Part shown: positions 33,605-42,064 of the stretch, in pieces
Layout: the number at the start of each line of letters is the position of its first letter
Position numbering within the stretch: position 1 is the stretch's first letter
From: Prochlorococcus sp. AG-436-D21
GTDB taxonomy: Bacteria > Cyanobacteriota > Cyanobacteriia > PCC-6307 > Cyanobiaceae
Direction: 5' to 3'
NCBI GenBank assembly: GCA_003212655.1
Contig: QCPF01000011.1
Span: forward strand, 1 to 45,409
Length of the DNA stretch: 45,409 bases
Position numbers and translations under genes: made by a program
The notes under the pieces: generated by a model
The model's input: the letters and a program-made list of their open reading frames with translations, nothing else
What the model was told of the DNA's origin: nothing
The model's database searches: none

Positions 33605-34558
33605 ATGAAAGGTCTTAAAAATCAAATCATGAAAAAAACAAGTTTATTTATCTGTACTCTGCTTTTCATTTCAAGCATTATATTTTATCCAGAGATCAGT
33701 TTTGCTTATCCATTTTGGGCTCAGCAAAACTACGAATCCCCAAGAGAAGCTACAGGTAAGATAGTCTGTGCGAATTGTCATCTAGCTCAGATGCCTACAA
33801 TTGCGGAGGTTCCACAATCTGTTGGAGCGGACAGTGTTTTCAAAGCTGTAGTCAAAATACCCTACAAAAATGATTTAAAAGAGATAGGCGCTGATGGTTC
33901 GGAAGTCCCATTACAAGTTGGTGCTGTTGTAATGCTGCCTGATGGCTTTAAACTTGCTCCGCAAGAAAGATGGACCGAAGAAATAAAAGAGGAGACAGAA
34001 GGGGTTTATTTCACTAACTACAGTGAAGAGAAAGATAATATCATTATTGTCGGACCTTTACCTGGCGATACCAATAAAGAAATTGTTTTCCCTGTACTTT
34101 CCCCTGACCCGTCCACTAATAAAGAATATCACTATGGAAAATACTCGTTACATATTGGAGGCAATAGAGGTAGAGGTCAGGTATATCCAACTGGAGACAA
34201 GAGCAATAATGTAGTATTCACTTCTTCTACCTCAGGAACTATAAATTCAATAGAAACAATTGAAGATGGTAGCTATAAAGTCAATATAGAAAACGATAAT
34301 GGTGAAATAACTACTGAAGCTATACCTGTTGGTCCTCAACTTATCGTAAAAGCTCAAGACAAAATTAATGTAGGTGAACCTCTTACTAATGATCCCAACG
34401 TAGGTGGTTTTGGGCAATTAGATGCTGAGGTTGTACTTCAGAGCCCTTATAGAGTTATTGGATTGATTGCATTCTTCATTGGTGTAGGCCTAACACAAAT
34501 ACTTTTAGTATTAAAGAAAAAACAAGTAGAAAAAGTGCAAGCAGCAGAGGGTATCTAA
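33605..34558 (+). CDS. petA: Cytochrome f (PetA)
   Basis: Cytochrome f is the c-type haem subunit of the b6f complex and passes electrons to plastocyanin or cytochrome c6. From the ATG at 33605 there are 317 residues. The signal peptide ends ...EISFA, so the mature protein starts [12 protein letters not shown], whose Tyr amino group is the axial haem ligand. Haem attaches at CANCH (55-59). The lumenal beta-rich domain is followed by one C-terminal helix ([20 protein letters not shown]) and a short stromal end. An ATG eight codons later (33629) is an alternative. The same frame is open further upstream across petC, but that part is not coding. Confidence 0.97.
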   Translation: MKGLKNQIMKKTSLFICTLLFISSIIFYPEISFAYPFWAQQNYESPREATGKIVCANCHLAQMPTIAEVPQSVGADSVFKAVVKIPYKNDLKEIGADGSEVPLQVGAVVMLPDGFKLAPQERWTEEIKEETEGVYFTNYSEEKDNIIIVGPLPGDTNKEIVFPVLSPDPSTNKEYHYGKYSLHIGGNRGRGQVYPTGDKSNNVVFTSSTSGTINSIETIEDGSYKVNIENDNGEITTEAIPVGPQLIVKAQDKINVGEPLTNDPNVGGFGQLDAEVVLQSPYRVIGLIAFFIGVGLTQILLVLKKKQVEKVQAAEGI

Positions 34559-34568
34559 CTTTCTCTAA

Positions 34569-35462
34569 ATGCTTATACTTCAAGCTTTTATACAATCTCC
34601 AGGAGAAATTTTTTTAAATTTAGGATTTATAACTATTAGATGGTACGGAATTCTTATTTCGGTTTCAGTTTTAATAGGCCTATTTGTCTCTAAAAAACTA
34701 GCAAAGGCAAGAAATATTAACCCAGAGTACATTAGTGAAATACTTCCATCATTAATAATCTCTTCAATAATTGGAGCTAGAGCTTATTACGTAATTTTTG
34801 AGTGGAGGCAATACAGCGGAGAGAACTTTTTTACTTCTTTTGAACTATTCAATAACATCATTCAAATACCTTCTTTTCTTGCAGTTTGGGAAGGAGGCAT
34901 AGCAATCCATGGAGGTCTAATTGGAGGATTAATATCTATTATCTATTTCTGTAAGTCGAAAAAAATTAATTTAAAAACTTTTATAGATATATTAATACCC
35001 TCGATTATTCTTGGACAATCAATAGGAAGATGGGGAAATTTTTTCAATAATGAAGCCTTTGGAGTTCCTACAAATTTGCCTTGGAAATTATTTATACCTA
35101 TCCAAAATAGGCCTTTAGAGTTTATTAATTATGAATTTTTTCATCCTACATTTCTTTATGAGTCATTGTGGAATCTTTTAATTTTCATCGTCCTTATTAT
35201 TACCTTTAATAAACAAAGTAAAACAGATTTTTTTAGGCCTGGCTTTATTAGCTGTCTTTATTTAATAACTTATAGCTTTGGAAGATTCTGGATTGAAGGT
35301 TTAAGAACTGACCCACTATGCATAGGCGGACTTCCACCTTTCTGTGATGGCGGTATAAGAATGGCTCAATTTATAAGTATTTTTCTATTTTCTTCTGGAT
35401 TAATTGGAATATTTTTTTTAAGATTGAGAACATATAGTGGGAAGAATAGAAAGAATGGATAA
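34569..35462 (+). CDS. lgt: Prolipoprotein diacylglyceryl transferase
   Basis: Lgt adds a diacylglycerol to the lipobox cysteine of prolipoproteins in the inner membrane. The 297-residue protein has about seven membrane helices. Signatures include [28 protein letters not shown] with the conserved His-Gly, and [17 protein letters not shown], the family's central motif with its essential Arg. The C-terminal [12 protein letters not shown] is also conserved. It begins ten bases after petA. Its end overlaps the start of cobM by eight bases. Confidence 0.95.
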   Translation: MLILQAFIQSPGEIFLNLGFITIRWYGILISVSVLIGLFVSKKLAKARNINPEYISEILPSLIISSIIGARAYYVIFEWRQYSGENFFTSFELFNNIIQIPSFLAVWEGGIAIHGGLIGGLISIIYFCKSKKINLKTFIDILIPSIILGQSIGRWGNFFNNEAFGVPTNLPWKLFIPIQNRPLEFINYEFFHPTFLYESLWNLLIFIVLIITFNKQSKTDFFRPGFISCLYLITYSFGRFWIEGLRTDPLCIGGLPPFCDGGIRMAQFISIFLFSSGLIGIFFLRLRTYSGKNRKNG

Positions 35463-36210
35463 CAAAATATCCTTTATTGGTGCTGGTCCAGGCGATCCAG
35501 AATTATTAACTTTAAAAGCGTTAAAAAAGATAAAAATTGCAGATGTCATTATTTGGACTGATTCCCTAATTCCTGAAAAGATTTTAGATTCTGCTAAAGA
35601 AGGTTCTGAAAAAATAAAAACGAGTTCACTTAGCTTAGAGCAAATCACCTCAATTATGATAGAAAAATTTCAGGCAGGGAAAACTGTTGTAAGGTTGCAT
35701 GATGGAGACCCTTGCCTTTTTGGAGCAATTAGAGAGCAAATCGAAATTTTAAAAAACGAAAAAATTGAAATCGAGGTTGTTCCTGGAGTAAGTGCTTTTC
35801 AAGTTGCTGCAGCATATCATGAAGCTGAGTTAACCATCCCTAACGTAACGCAAACAATAATTTTAACTAGAGCAGGAGGGCGAACAGGGATGCCCGAAAA
35901 AGAATCTCTGAAAGATCTTGCGAAACACAATTCCTCTATATGTCTATATCTAAGTGCTAGGCATGTGAAAAGGTCTCAAGAAACTTTACTAGAGTTTTAT
36001 CCTCCAGAGACTAAAGTGATTGTTGGATTTAGGGTGTCTTGGGATGATGGTTGGACATCATTAATAGAATTAAAAGATATGGAAAAATTTTCTATTGAGA
36101 AAAAACTAATTAGAACAACCATTTACATAATTAGCCCAGCAATTAGTAATTCTCAAAAAAGATCTAATCTTTATAATCCATCTTATAAGCATCTCTTTAG
36201 GAATAAATAA
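35455..36210 (+). CDS. cobM: Precorrin-4 C11-methyltransferase (CobM)
   Basis: An S-adenosylmethionine-dependent methyltransferase that methylates C11 of precorrin-4 in corrin ring synthesis. From the ATG at 35455 there are 251 residues. It has the class III methyltransferase patterns [18 protein letters not shown] at the N-terminus, [19 protein letters not shown], and [13 protein letters not shown], followed by [24 protein letters not shown] sequence specific to CobM. A GTG at 35437 is possible but would deepen the overlap with lgt. The ATG gives an 8-base overlap, which suggests translational coupling. Picocyanobacteria make pseudocobalamin, so this gene fits. Confidence 0.95.
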   Translation: MDNKISFIGAGPGDPELLTLKALKKIKIADVIIWTDSLIPEKILDSAKEGSEKIKTSSLSLEQITSIMIEKFQAGKTVVRLHDGDPCLFGAIREQIEILKNEKIEIEVVPGVSAFQVAAAYHEAELTIPNVTQTIILTRAGGRTGMPEKESLKDLAKHNSSICLYLSARHVKRSQETLLEFYPPETKVIVGFRVSWDDGWTSLIELKDMEKFSIEKKLIRTTIYIISPAISNSQKRSNLYNPSYKHLFRNK

Positions 36211-36265
36211 TCTTAAAGTTGATAGAAAAATATTAATTACTATAATTAGTAAAAATTTATTTGCT

Positions 36266-36760
36266 TTGAAAGAAATAAAATCTGTTTCGGGAATCAACAA
36301 TAAAGGAGGAGATTCCTCTTTAAAGAGAATCGGAAATTTCATTAAAGAGGCTAGGTTAAGTAAAAATCAATCAATTGAAGAATTAGCTTCTGATTTAAAA
36401 ATTGGAGCTCATCAACTTGAAGCCATAGAAGAAGGTAATGAAGAAAAACTACCTGAAAAAGTTTTTATCAAAGCAATGATTAGACGGATTTCACAGAAGC
36501 TAAAACTTGATACAGAATTTTTAATGGATGAATTCAAGACAGAGAGGAAAGAAGTGAAAATTGAAGAAATAGTTGAAGAAGTTTCCAAACAAAATTATAA
36601 ATCTAGGCAATCTAATAATTTTAATCCACTAGGATTCACAATATTTATTTTAATTTCAGGCTTTCTCGGACTAATCGCCTCGTCCTTAATTTTCAATTTA
36701 TTTTCTGATTCTTCTCAGAATCAAACTCCAAAACAAGAACTTTTAAAAAAAACTAAATAA
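36266..36760 (+). CDS. RodZ-like HTH membrane protein
   Basis: A 164-residue protein with an N-terminal helix-turn-helix of the Cro/RodZ type at about 22-85 (IGNFIKEARLSKNQSIEELA, SDLKIGAHQLEAIEEGNEEKLPE), a charged linker, and a single membrane helix at about 126-146 (GFTIFILISGFLGLIASSL). This matches the cytoplasmic part and anchor of RodZ, a cell-shape protein that links MreB to the wall machinery. The periplasmic domain is absent or only about 18 residues, so it is shorter than E. coli RodZ (337). A membrane-bound regulator is the alternative. The start is TTG at 36266. Convergent with ppx, overlapping by eight bases. Confidence 0.75.
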   Translation: MKEIKSVSGINNKGGDSSLKRIGNFIKEARLSKNQSIEELASDLKIGAHQLEAIEEGNEEKLPEKVFIKAMIRRISQKLKLDTEFLMDEFKTERKEVKIEEIVEEVSKQNYKSRQSNNFNPLGFTIFILISGFLGLIASSLIFNLFSDSSQNQTPKQELLKKTK

Positions 36761-38348
36761 CTTTTAATTCCAAATTCTTTATTTCTTTTATTACATTACT
36801 GCATAATCCTAAGTTCCATTTTTCAAGAAGAAGATCATGGTTTCTATCTAAAGGTAAAAGTTGAAATATAAGATTATTTTCCTGCAATTTTATTTGAACT
36901 GAGGAGATCACCTTGTCAGGTCTTTGATCAAGAGCTGCTGCTAGTCTCAGGATTAATGACATTTCAAGAACTAATGTTTTATCTTCTTTGGATGTTAAAT
37001 TTTGCCAAGACTCATGTCTTTTCTTGGGTAGAGTCTTTCTATGGTACCTAGCAATTGAAGCAATAATATTTGTTTCTGCTTCAGAATATCCCAACAACTC
37101 ACAATTTTTTATTAAGTACCAAGAGTGTTTGTGATATGAACCAACATTGACATATTTCCCACAATTATAAAGATTAGAAGCTGCCCAAAGAAGTTCTTTA
37201 GCTTTAGGGTCATTATCGCTATGAAAGATATTTTTAGTCTGATCATAGATTTGAAAGGCAATATCAATAACTTTCTCAGCTCTTATATTATCTACTCCAA
37301 ACTTTCTGGCCTGATGAACTATAGTTGTTTTTCTAATATTGCCTTGTATATTTAACTCATTTTTAATTATCCCTTTACGAAGCATCCAGTCCACAACCAA
37401 ACCCTCTCGAAGAGCCCTCTCACTTATCATTAAATCATCAAAGTTCAACATCTCCATTGCAGTGTTTAATATTAATGCTCCTGGAACAATTATTTCTGCT
37501 CTTCTCTCACTTAATGAAGGTATTTTCTTGATTTCCGAAACTGGCAATTTAATTAGTTTTTCCAATACATTTTGTAAATTTTCCCTTTTAAATTTATAAC
37601 CATGCAACTTTTGTTTAGATTCTCCCAAATTATCTGAAATCAAATTTCCTAATGAGGTTGCAGTGCCACTGGTTGCAATCAAAGATAAAGTCTTATCTCC
37701 CTGAGATCTACTCTTTATTTTTCGAACAGCTGGTTCTAAAGATCCTTTAATAAAAGTTGTTAGAAAACGTGATCTTTCTGAATTTATAGACTCTTTATTT
37801 AAAAAATCATTTTTAAGTCTTACCGCACCAATTCTCGAACTGGTAAGAGCTATAGCATCTTTTTTATCAGCAAGTATTAATTCTGTAGATCCTCCTCCAA
37901 TATCTATGATTACAAAAGACTTATCTTCAAAAGCCATACCAGAAAGAACACCAAGGTAAATTAATCTGGCTTCCTCAGAACCACCTATCATTTCAATTTG
38001 AATATCAGTTTCATCAAGAACTCTTCTAATAAAATCTTGACCGTTTGGAGCTTCCCTAACTGCACTTGTTGCTGCAGTTACTATTTGATTTATTCCATTA
38101 CTTTTACAATATTCCTTAAATCGCTTAAGAGTAACTAATGCTCTTTGGATTGATTCTTCAGTAAGATTACCCTCCTCATCTCTTTCTCCAAGACGAGTAG
38201 TTGATTTATCAGTGAATTTTATTGAAAATGATTTTAATTCTAGATTAATTTCTGCTACCAAGAGATGTGTAGAATTCGTTCCAATATCTATAGAAGCTAC
38301 TAAAATTTGCTTTTCTTGAAAATATCTTAAATCTTGTTTCAGTATCAT
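36753..38348 (-). CDS. ppx: Exopolyphosphatase / guanosine pentaphosphate phosphatase (Ppx/GppA)
   Basis: Hydrolyses terminal phosphates from polyphosphate, or pppGpp to ppGpp. The 531-residue protein has the ASKHA fold: ASIDIGTNSTHLLVAEI at the N-terminus, TSAVREAPNGQDF, then VIIDIGGGSTELILAD with the conserved Glu, and SRIGAVRLK. The C-terminal half (about 310-531) is the HD-type helical domain, with IASIARYHRKTLP. Length agrees with the long Ppx form (E. coli 513). Polyphosphate use is relevant in phosphate-poor oceans, but the choice between Ppx and GppA activity cannot be read from sequence. Confidence 0.92.
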   Translation of the reverse strand: MILKQDLRYFQEKQILVASIDIGTNSTHLLVAEINLELKSFSIKFTDKSTTRLGERDEEGNLTEESIQRALVTLKRFKEYCKSNGINQIVTAATSAVREAPNGQDFIRRVLDETDIQIEMIGGSEEARLIYLGVLSGMAFEDKSFVIIDIGGGSTELILADKKDAIALTSSRIGAVRLKNDFLNKESINSERSRFLTTFIKGSLEPAVRKIKSRSQGDKTLSLIATSGTATSLGNLISDNLGESKQKLHGYKFKRENLQNVLEKLIKLPVSEIKKIPSLSERRAEIIVPGALILNTAMEMLNFDDLMISERALREGLVVDWMLRKGIIKNELNIQGNIRKTTIVHQARKFGVDNIRAEKVIDIAFQIYDQTKNIFHSDNDPKAKELLWAASNLYNCGKYVNVGSYHKHSWYLIKNCELLGYSEAETNIIASIARYHRKTLPKKRHESWQNLTSKEDKTLVLEMSLILRLAAALDQRPDKVISSVQIKLQENNLIFQLLPLDRNHDLLLEKWNLGLCSNVIKEIKNLELKVI

Positions 38349-38452
38349 TTCTTTTTATAAGATGCAGATATCGTAAATCCATTAATAAATATACCCAAGA
38401 TTGATTATTAAATAATAGAAATCATTTAATCCTAGTAAGATTATTTAAAGTT

Positions 38453-39361
38453 ATGAAATATACAATAGTTCATATGCAAAATAAAAATCAACAAATTAAA
38501 TTAAGTACTTTTTTTGAATTATTAAGGTGGAATAAGCCGACTGGAAGAATGATCTTACTTATTCCTGCTGGATGGAGTTTATATTTAACCCCAGATGCTA
38601 ATCCAACATTTTTAATGTTGCTAAGAATAATACTGGGAGGACTACTAGTAAGTGGATTAGGCTGCGTAGTCAATGATATTTGGGACAAAAAAATTGATCA
38701 AAGAGTTATTAGGACAAAAAATAGACCTCTAGCTGCAAATAAAATCAGTCTTAAAACTGCTTATTCAATTCTTTTCTTTTTAATTTTATGTAGTTTCTTT
38801 TTAACTTTGTCACTACCTCAGCCTGGGAGAATTCTTTCCATTTCGCTTGCTTTTTTAGCTTTACCTACTATTTTAATTTATCCTTCTGCCAAAAGATGGT
38901 TTAAATATCCTCAATTAATCTTATCCATATGCTGGGGTTTTGCAGTCTTAATTCCCTGGGCCGCAAATGAAGGCAATTTAAATAGTATCGTTTTATTATT
39001 TTGCTGGCTAGCTACCATCTTTTGGACTTTTGGCTTTGACACGATTTATGCTTTAGCAGATAAAAAATATGATATAAAAATTGGAATAAATAGTTCAGCT
39101 GTTAACCTCCAGAACAATACAAGGATAACTATTCAAATTTGCTATTTTTTAACTTCTTGTTTTCTCGCATTATGCGGATTTATTAATCAAATGGATTTTA
39201 TTTTTTGGCCAATTTGGCTTGCAACGTCAATTTTAATGCAGAGAGATATACTAAAAGTATTTCCTGAGGAAAAGCAATCAATAAAAAATATTGGGAATCA
39301 CTTCAAAAATCAATCAATTTATGGAGGAATCCTTTTATTAGGAATTATTATTTCCTCTTAA
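38453..39361 (+). CDS. UbiA-type polyprenyltransferase (4-hydroxybenzoate polyprenyltransferase)
   Basis: A membrane prenyltransferase of about 300 residues and eight to nine helices. The first Asp-rich motif, NDIWDKKIDQRV, is followed by RTKNRPLA, the UbiA-type signature; the second motif is DTIYALADKKYDIKIG. In cyanobacteria this homologue is proposed to prenylate 4-hydroxybenzoate on the route to plastoquinone, and the N-terminal RWNKPTGRMILLIPAGWSLY block supports that assignment over chlorophyll or tocopherol prenyltransferases. The ATG at 38453 is used; an ATG seven codons later is possible. The next gene starts nine bases after the stop. Confidence 0.9.
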   Translation: MKYTIVHMQNKNQQIKLSTFFELLRWNKPTGRMILLIPAGWSLYLTPDANPTFLMLLRIILGGLLVSGLGCVVNDIWDKKIDQRVIRTKNRPLAANKISLKTAYSILFFLILCSFFLTLSLPQPGRILSISLAFLALPTILIYPSAKRWFKYPQLILSICWGFAVLIPWAANEGNLNSIVLLFCWLATIFWTFGFDTIYALADKKYDIKIGINSSAVNLQNNTRITIQICYFLTSCFLALCGFINQMDFIFWPIWLATSILMQRDILKVFPEEKQSIKNIGNHFKNQSIYGGILLLGIIISS

Positions 39362-39370
39362 ATTCTAAAT

Positions 39371-40240
39371 ATGCTTTTTAGATTAAAAAAAGGTGATCCA
39401 ATAGATGTTTTAGCTCCAGGCTCATTTATTGATGAAGAAGAAAATTTTCAAAAAGGCATAGAAATTTTAAAAAACTGGGGATTGGAAATTAATGAAAATA
39501 ATTCTCTATTAGAAAAATTTGGTTATTTTGCAGGTGATGATCTAACGAGATTTGAAGAACTGGAAAAAGCACAGAATAGTAAGCTAATCATTTTTGCAAA
39601 AGGAGGCTGGGGTTCAGCAAGACTATTAGAAAAAGAACCTTCTTGGCAGCATGGTTTAATGCTTGGATTCTCAGATACATCTTCTTTATTACTATCTAAA
39701 TATTCTCAAGGATTTAAAGGTGCTATTCATGGCCCCATGGTTACTAGCCTTTTCAAAGAGCCAGATTGGAGTCTTGAGAGATTAAGAAATTTACTTTTTG
39801 AGGGATATGTTGAGGACATAAGAGGAATTCCATTAAGAGGAGGGAAAGCTAAAGGAAAAATAATAGTTTCTAACTTAACTATTGCTACTTTTTTAATTGG
39901 TACTAATCACTTTCCAGATTGCAAAGGGAAAATAATAATTTTTGAAGATATTAATGAAGATATTTATAAAATTGATCGCATGTTGACTTACCTCAGGATG
40001 ACTAAAACACTTACTGAAATTGCGGGTATTGGATTCGGAAGTTTTTCTAATGATTCATACGACCTTGAATGGAACGATTTACTAAAAAACTGCATTATTG
40101 AGAGACTTCAAGAGTTTGATTTCCCTATTCTTTTTGACCTCCCAATAGGCCACATATCAGGGAATGCATGCATCCCGTTAGGGTATGAAGCAACCTTAAA
40201 TGGTAATAACGGCATTCTTAGTATCGATAAACCTTTTTAA
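39371..40240 (+). CDS. LD-carboxypeptidase (peptidase family S66)
   Basis: A 289-residue cytoplasmic enzyme of family S66, which removes the terminal D-Ala from peptidoglycan tetrapeptides during recycling. The N-terminal half shows IDVLAPGSFI, FAKGGWGSARLL and MLGFSDTSSLLLS, which holds the nucleophile Ser. AIHGPMVTSL follows. The C-terminal half contains GKIIIFEDINEDIYKIDRML with the catalytic Glu, and LPIGHISGNACIPLG with the catalytic His, so the triad looks complete. It follows the prenyltransferase closely. Convergent with ispD, stops touching in the hexamer TAATTA. Confidence 0.9.
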   Translation: MLFRLKKGDPIDVLAPGSFIDEEENFQKGIEILKNWGLEINENNSLLEKFGYFAGDDLTRFEELEKAQNSKLIIFAKGGWGSARLLEKEPSWQHGLMLGFSDTSSLLLSKYSQGFKGAIHGPMVTSLFKEPDWSLERLRNLLFEGYVEDIRGIPLRGGKAKGKIIVSNLTIATFLIGTNHFPDCKGKIIIFEDINEDIYKIDRMLTYLRMTKTLTEIAGIGFGSFSNDSYDLEWNDLLKNCIIERLQEFDFPILFDLPIGHISGNACIPLGYEATLNGNNGILSIDKPF

Positions 40241-40911
40241 TTAGGATTTCTTCACAAAAAGTTTTGCTATTTTCAAATCTATAGGAGACGTAATCTTTAT
40301 ATTTGAATAAGTTCCTTCAATAATCTTTACTTTCCAATTAAGCATTTCGAATAGTGAGGCATCATCTGTGACTTTCCAGTTTTTAGCAATTGCCATCTTA
40401 TGAGCTTTTTTTAATCTATCTACTAAAAATCCCTGAGGAGTTTGCGCTGCCCATAAATAATTTCTATCTGGGGTTTCTTTAATAAAACCCTCATTATCAA
40501 CAAGCTTTATTGTGTCAGTTACCTTAATAGCCAAAATTACAGCTTCATTTTCATCTAATTGCTTAGCACAGAGGTCTATCAATTCAGGATTAATTAGACA
40601 TCTAGCACCATCGTGTATTAAAACTTTTTCAGCATCTTTTGGCAGCGCTTTTAAACCATTAAAAACTGACTGTTGTCTGGTGTCACCACCATTAATCCAA
40701 TGAACTTTATGGGCAAGATCCTTTGCTGAATTTAATAATAAATTTTTTCTTTCGGTTGCCCAATTATTCCAACCCAATTTGTTGAGCTTGCAGAAAATAC
40801 AGATTTAAGTGTCCAATAAATCAAAGACTCTCCCTCTAAATCAATGAGTAATTTATTTTTTCCAGCTTTCATTCTGCTACCACTCCCTGCAGCTGGTATT
40901 AAAAAGTGCAC
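40241..40911 (-). pseudogene. ispD: 2-C-methyl-D-erythritol 4-phosphate cytidylyltransferase (IspD), interrupted by a frameshift
   Basis: IspD couples CTP with methylerythritol phosphate in the MEP isoprenoid pathway, which feeds carotenoids, chlorophyll phytol and quinones. The gene reads in two frames. From a GTG at 40911 the N-terminal part reads [17 protein letters not shown], with the CTP-binding loop, up to [12 protein letters not shown], then meets a stop. The rest is in the -1 frame: HKVHWINGGDTRQQSVFNGL, VLIHDGAR, AAQTPQGFL and TDDASLFE are all intact. The frames meet at a run of six A on the coding strand (T run at 40743-40748). One extra A restores a continuous protein of about 223 residues, the normal length. 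MEP synthesis should be essential here, so a sequencing indel or slippage is more likely than a dead gene. I call it pseudogene only for the broken frame. Confidence 0.9.
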
Positions 40912-41003
40912 AATAGAAGGTCTTAATATTTTCTAGACAATTATAAATAAAAGCAATATCTTTACACAAATAGTACTACGATTGAAAATTATAAAATTTC
41001 ATA

Positions 41004-41753
41004 ATGTCCAATACAGATTCATTATCAGGAAAAGTTGCTTTAATCACTGGAGCTAGCAGAGGAATTGGTAAAGAAATTGCTTTAGAACTTAGTCGATTAG
41101 GAGCAGAAGTTTTTATTAATTACTCTTCTTCTGATGAAAAAGCTGAAGAAGTTGTAAATTCAATAAGCAATTCGGGAGGTAAAGCTCATAAATTAAAATT
41201 TGATGTTTCAAAAGAGGATTCTGTCAGTTTAGCTTTTGAAGAAATAATCAAAATTAATGGCACCATTGATATCCTCATTAACAATGCTGGCATTACTAGA
41301 GATGGACTATTGATGAGAATGAAATCGGAACAATGGGATGAAGTACTAAATACAAACTTAAAAGGAGTTTTTCTTTGTACAAAATATGCTTCAAAATTTA
41401 TGATGAAAAAAAGAAGTGGTAGCATCGTAAATATTTCATCAGTTGTTGGAATAATTGGTAATCCTGGCCAAGCAAATTATTCTGCCGCCAAAGCTGGAGT
41501 TATTGGATTTACCAAAACTTGCGCTAAAGAATTTGCTTCAAGAGGTATAAACGTAAATGCAATAGCTCCAGGTTTTATAGAAACAGAGATGACTGAAAAA
41601 CTTAATACTGAAGAGATTCTTAAAGTTATTCCTTTGGGGAAATTAGGAAGTTGTACTCAAATTGCAAACTTAGTGTCATTTTTAGTTTCAAGTGAAGCAG
41701 GAAGTTACATAACAGGGCAAACAATCAGTATAGACGGGGGAATGAGTATTTAA
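41004..41753 (+). CDS. fabG: 3-oxoacyl-[acyl-carrier-protein] reductase
   Basis: FabG reduces 3-oxoacyl-ACP with NADPH in each round of fatty acid elongation. The 249-residue SDR protein has the cofactor loop TGASRGIG (15-22), NNAG at about 93-96, and the catalytic Ser146, Tyr159 and Lys163 in NISSVVGIIGNPGQANYSAAKAG (split here by position). The family end TGQTISIDGGMSI is typical. Length is standard. The gene is divergent from ispD and abuts the stop of the 59-residue gene through TAATTA. Confidence 0.95.
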   Translation: MSNTDSLSGKVALITGASRGIGKEIALELSRLGAEVFINYSSSDEKAEEVVNSISNSGGKAHKLKFDVSKEDSVSLAFEEIIKINGTIDILINNAGITRDGLLMRMKSEQWDEVLNTNLKGVFLCTKYASKFMMKKRSGSIVNISSVVGIIGNPGQANYSAAKAGVIGFTKTCAKEFASRGINVNAIAPGFIETEMTEKLNTEEILKVIPLGKLGSCTQIANLVSFLVSSEAGSYITGQTISIDGGMSI

Positions 41754-41933
41754 TTATGAACTTTGGTAAGGCTGACCCAATTCATCTCTTAACCTTCTAA
41801 TCTTTTGTAAAAGTTTTAGTCTTCGACTTCTAGCAGTCAATGTCAAGAAAAATCTCAAAGGAAAATATATTAGTGTCATAGCAATCGCGAGGATTGCGGT
41901 AAGAGTAAAAATAAGATTATTTGTTCCTTCCAT
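41754..41933 (-). CDS. Small membrane protein with basic tail (59 aa)
   Basis: A 59-residue frame from an ATG at 41933 to a TAA at 41756-41754. Residues about 7-33 are hydrophobic (NLIFTLTAILAIAMTLIYF), giving one membrane helix. The C-terminal half is strongly basic (ARSRRLKLLQKIRRLRDEL) and would stay in the cytoplasm by the positive-inside rule. I do not recognise it. It ends exactly against the fabG stop, and a full-length helix plus a tight fit suggest it is real. Below the length limit of many gene finders. Confidence 0.65.
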   Translation of the reverse strand: MEGTNNLIFTLTAILAIAMTLIYFPLRFFLTLTARSRRLKLLQKIRRLRDELGQPYQSS

Positions 41934-42064
41934 AACCTAAAGATACTCTTATTCGAGTTAATTTGTATGTTTCATTAAAAGAAATTCGGCTTTCCCCACT
42001 TAATTAAATATCCCTTAAAAATGATTCTATGGGAGATTAGAATAAGATTAAAGACTGAGTAAAC

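Noticed and set aside
41941..42064. CIRCE element upstream of groEL
   Set aside because: Only a short ACTC/GAGT pair with the wrong spacing is present. The TTAGCACTC-N9-GAGTGCTAA pattern is not found.
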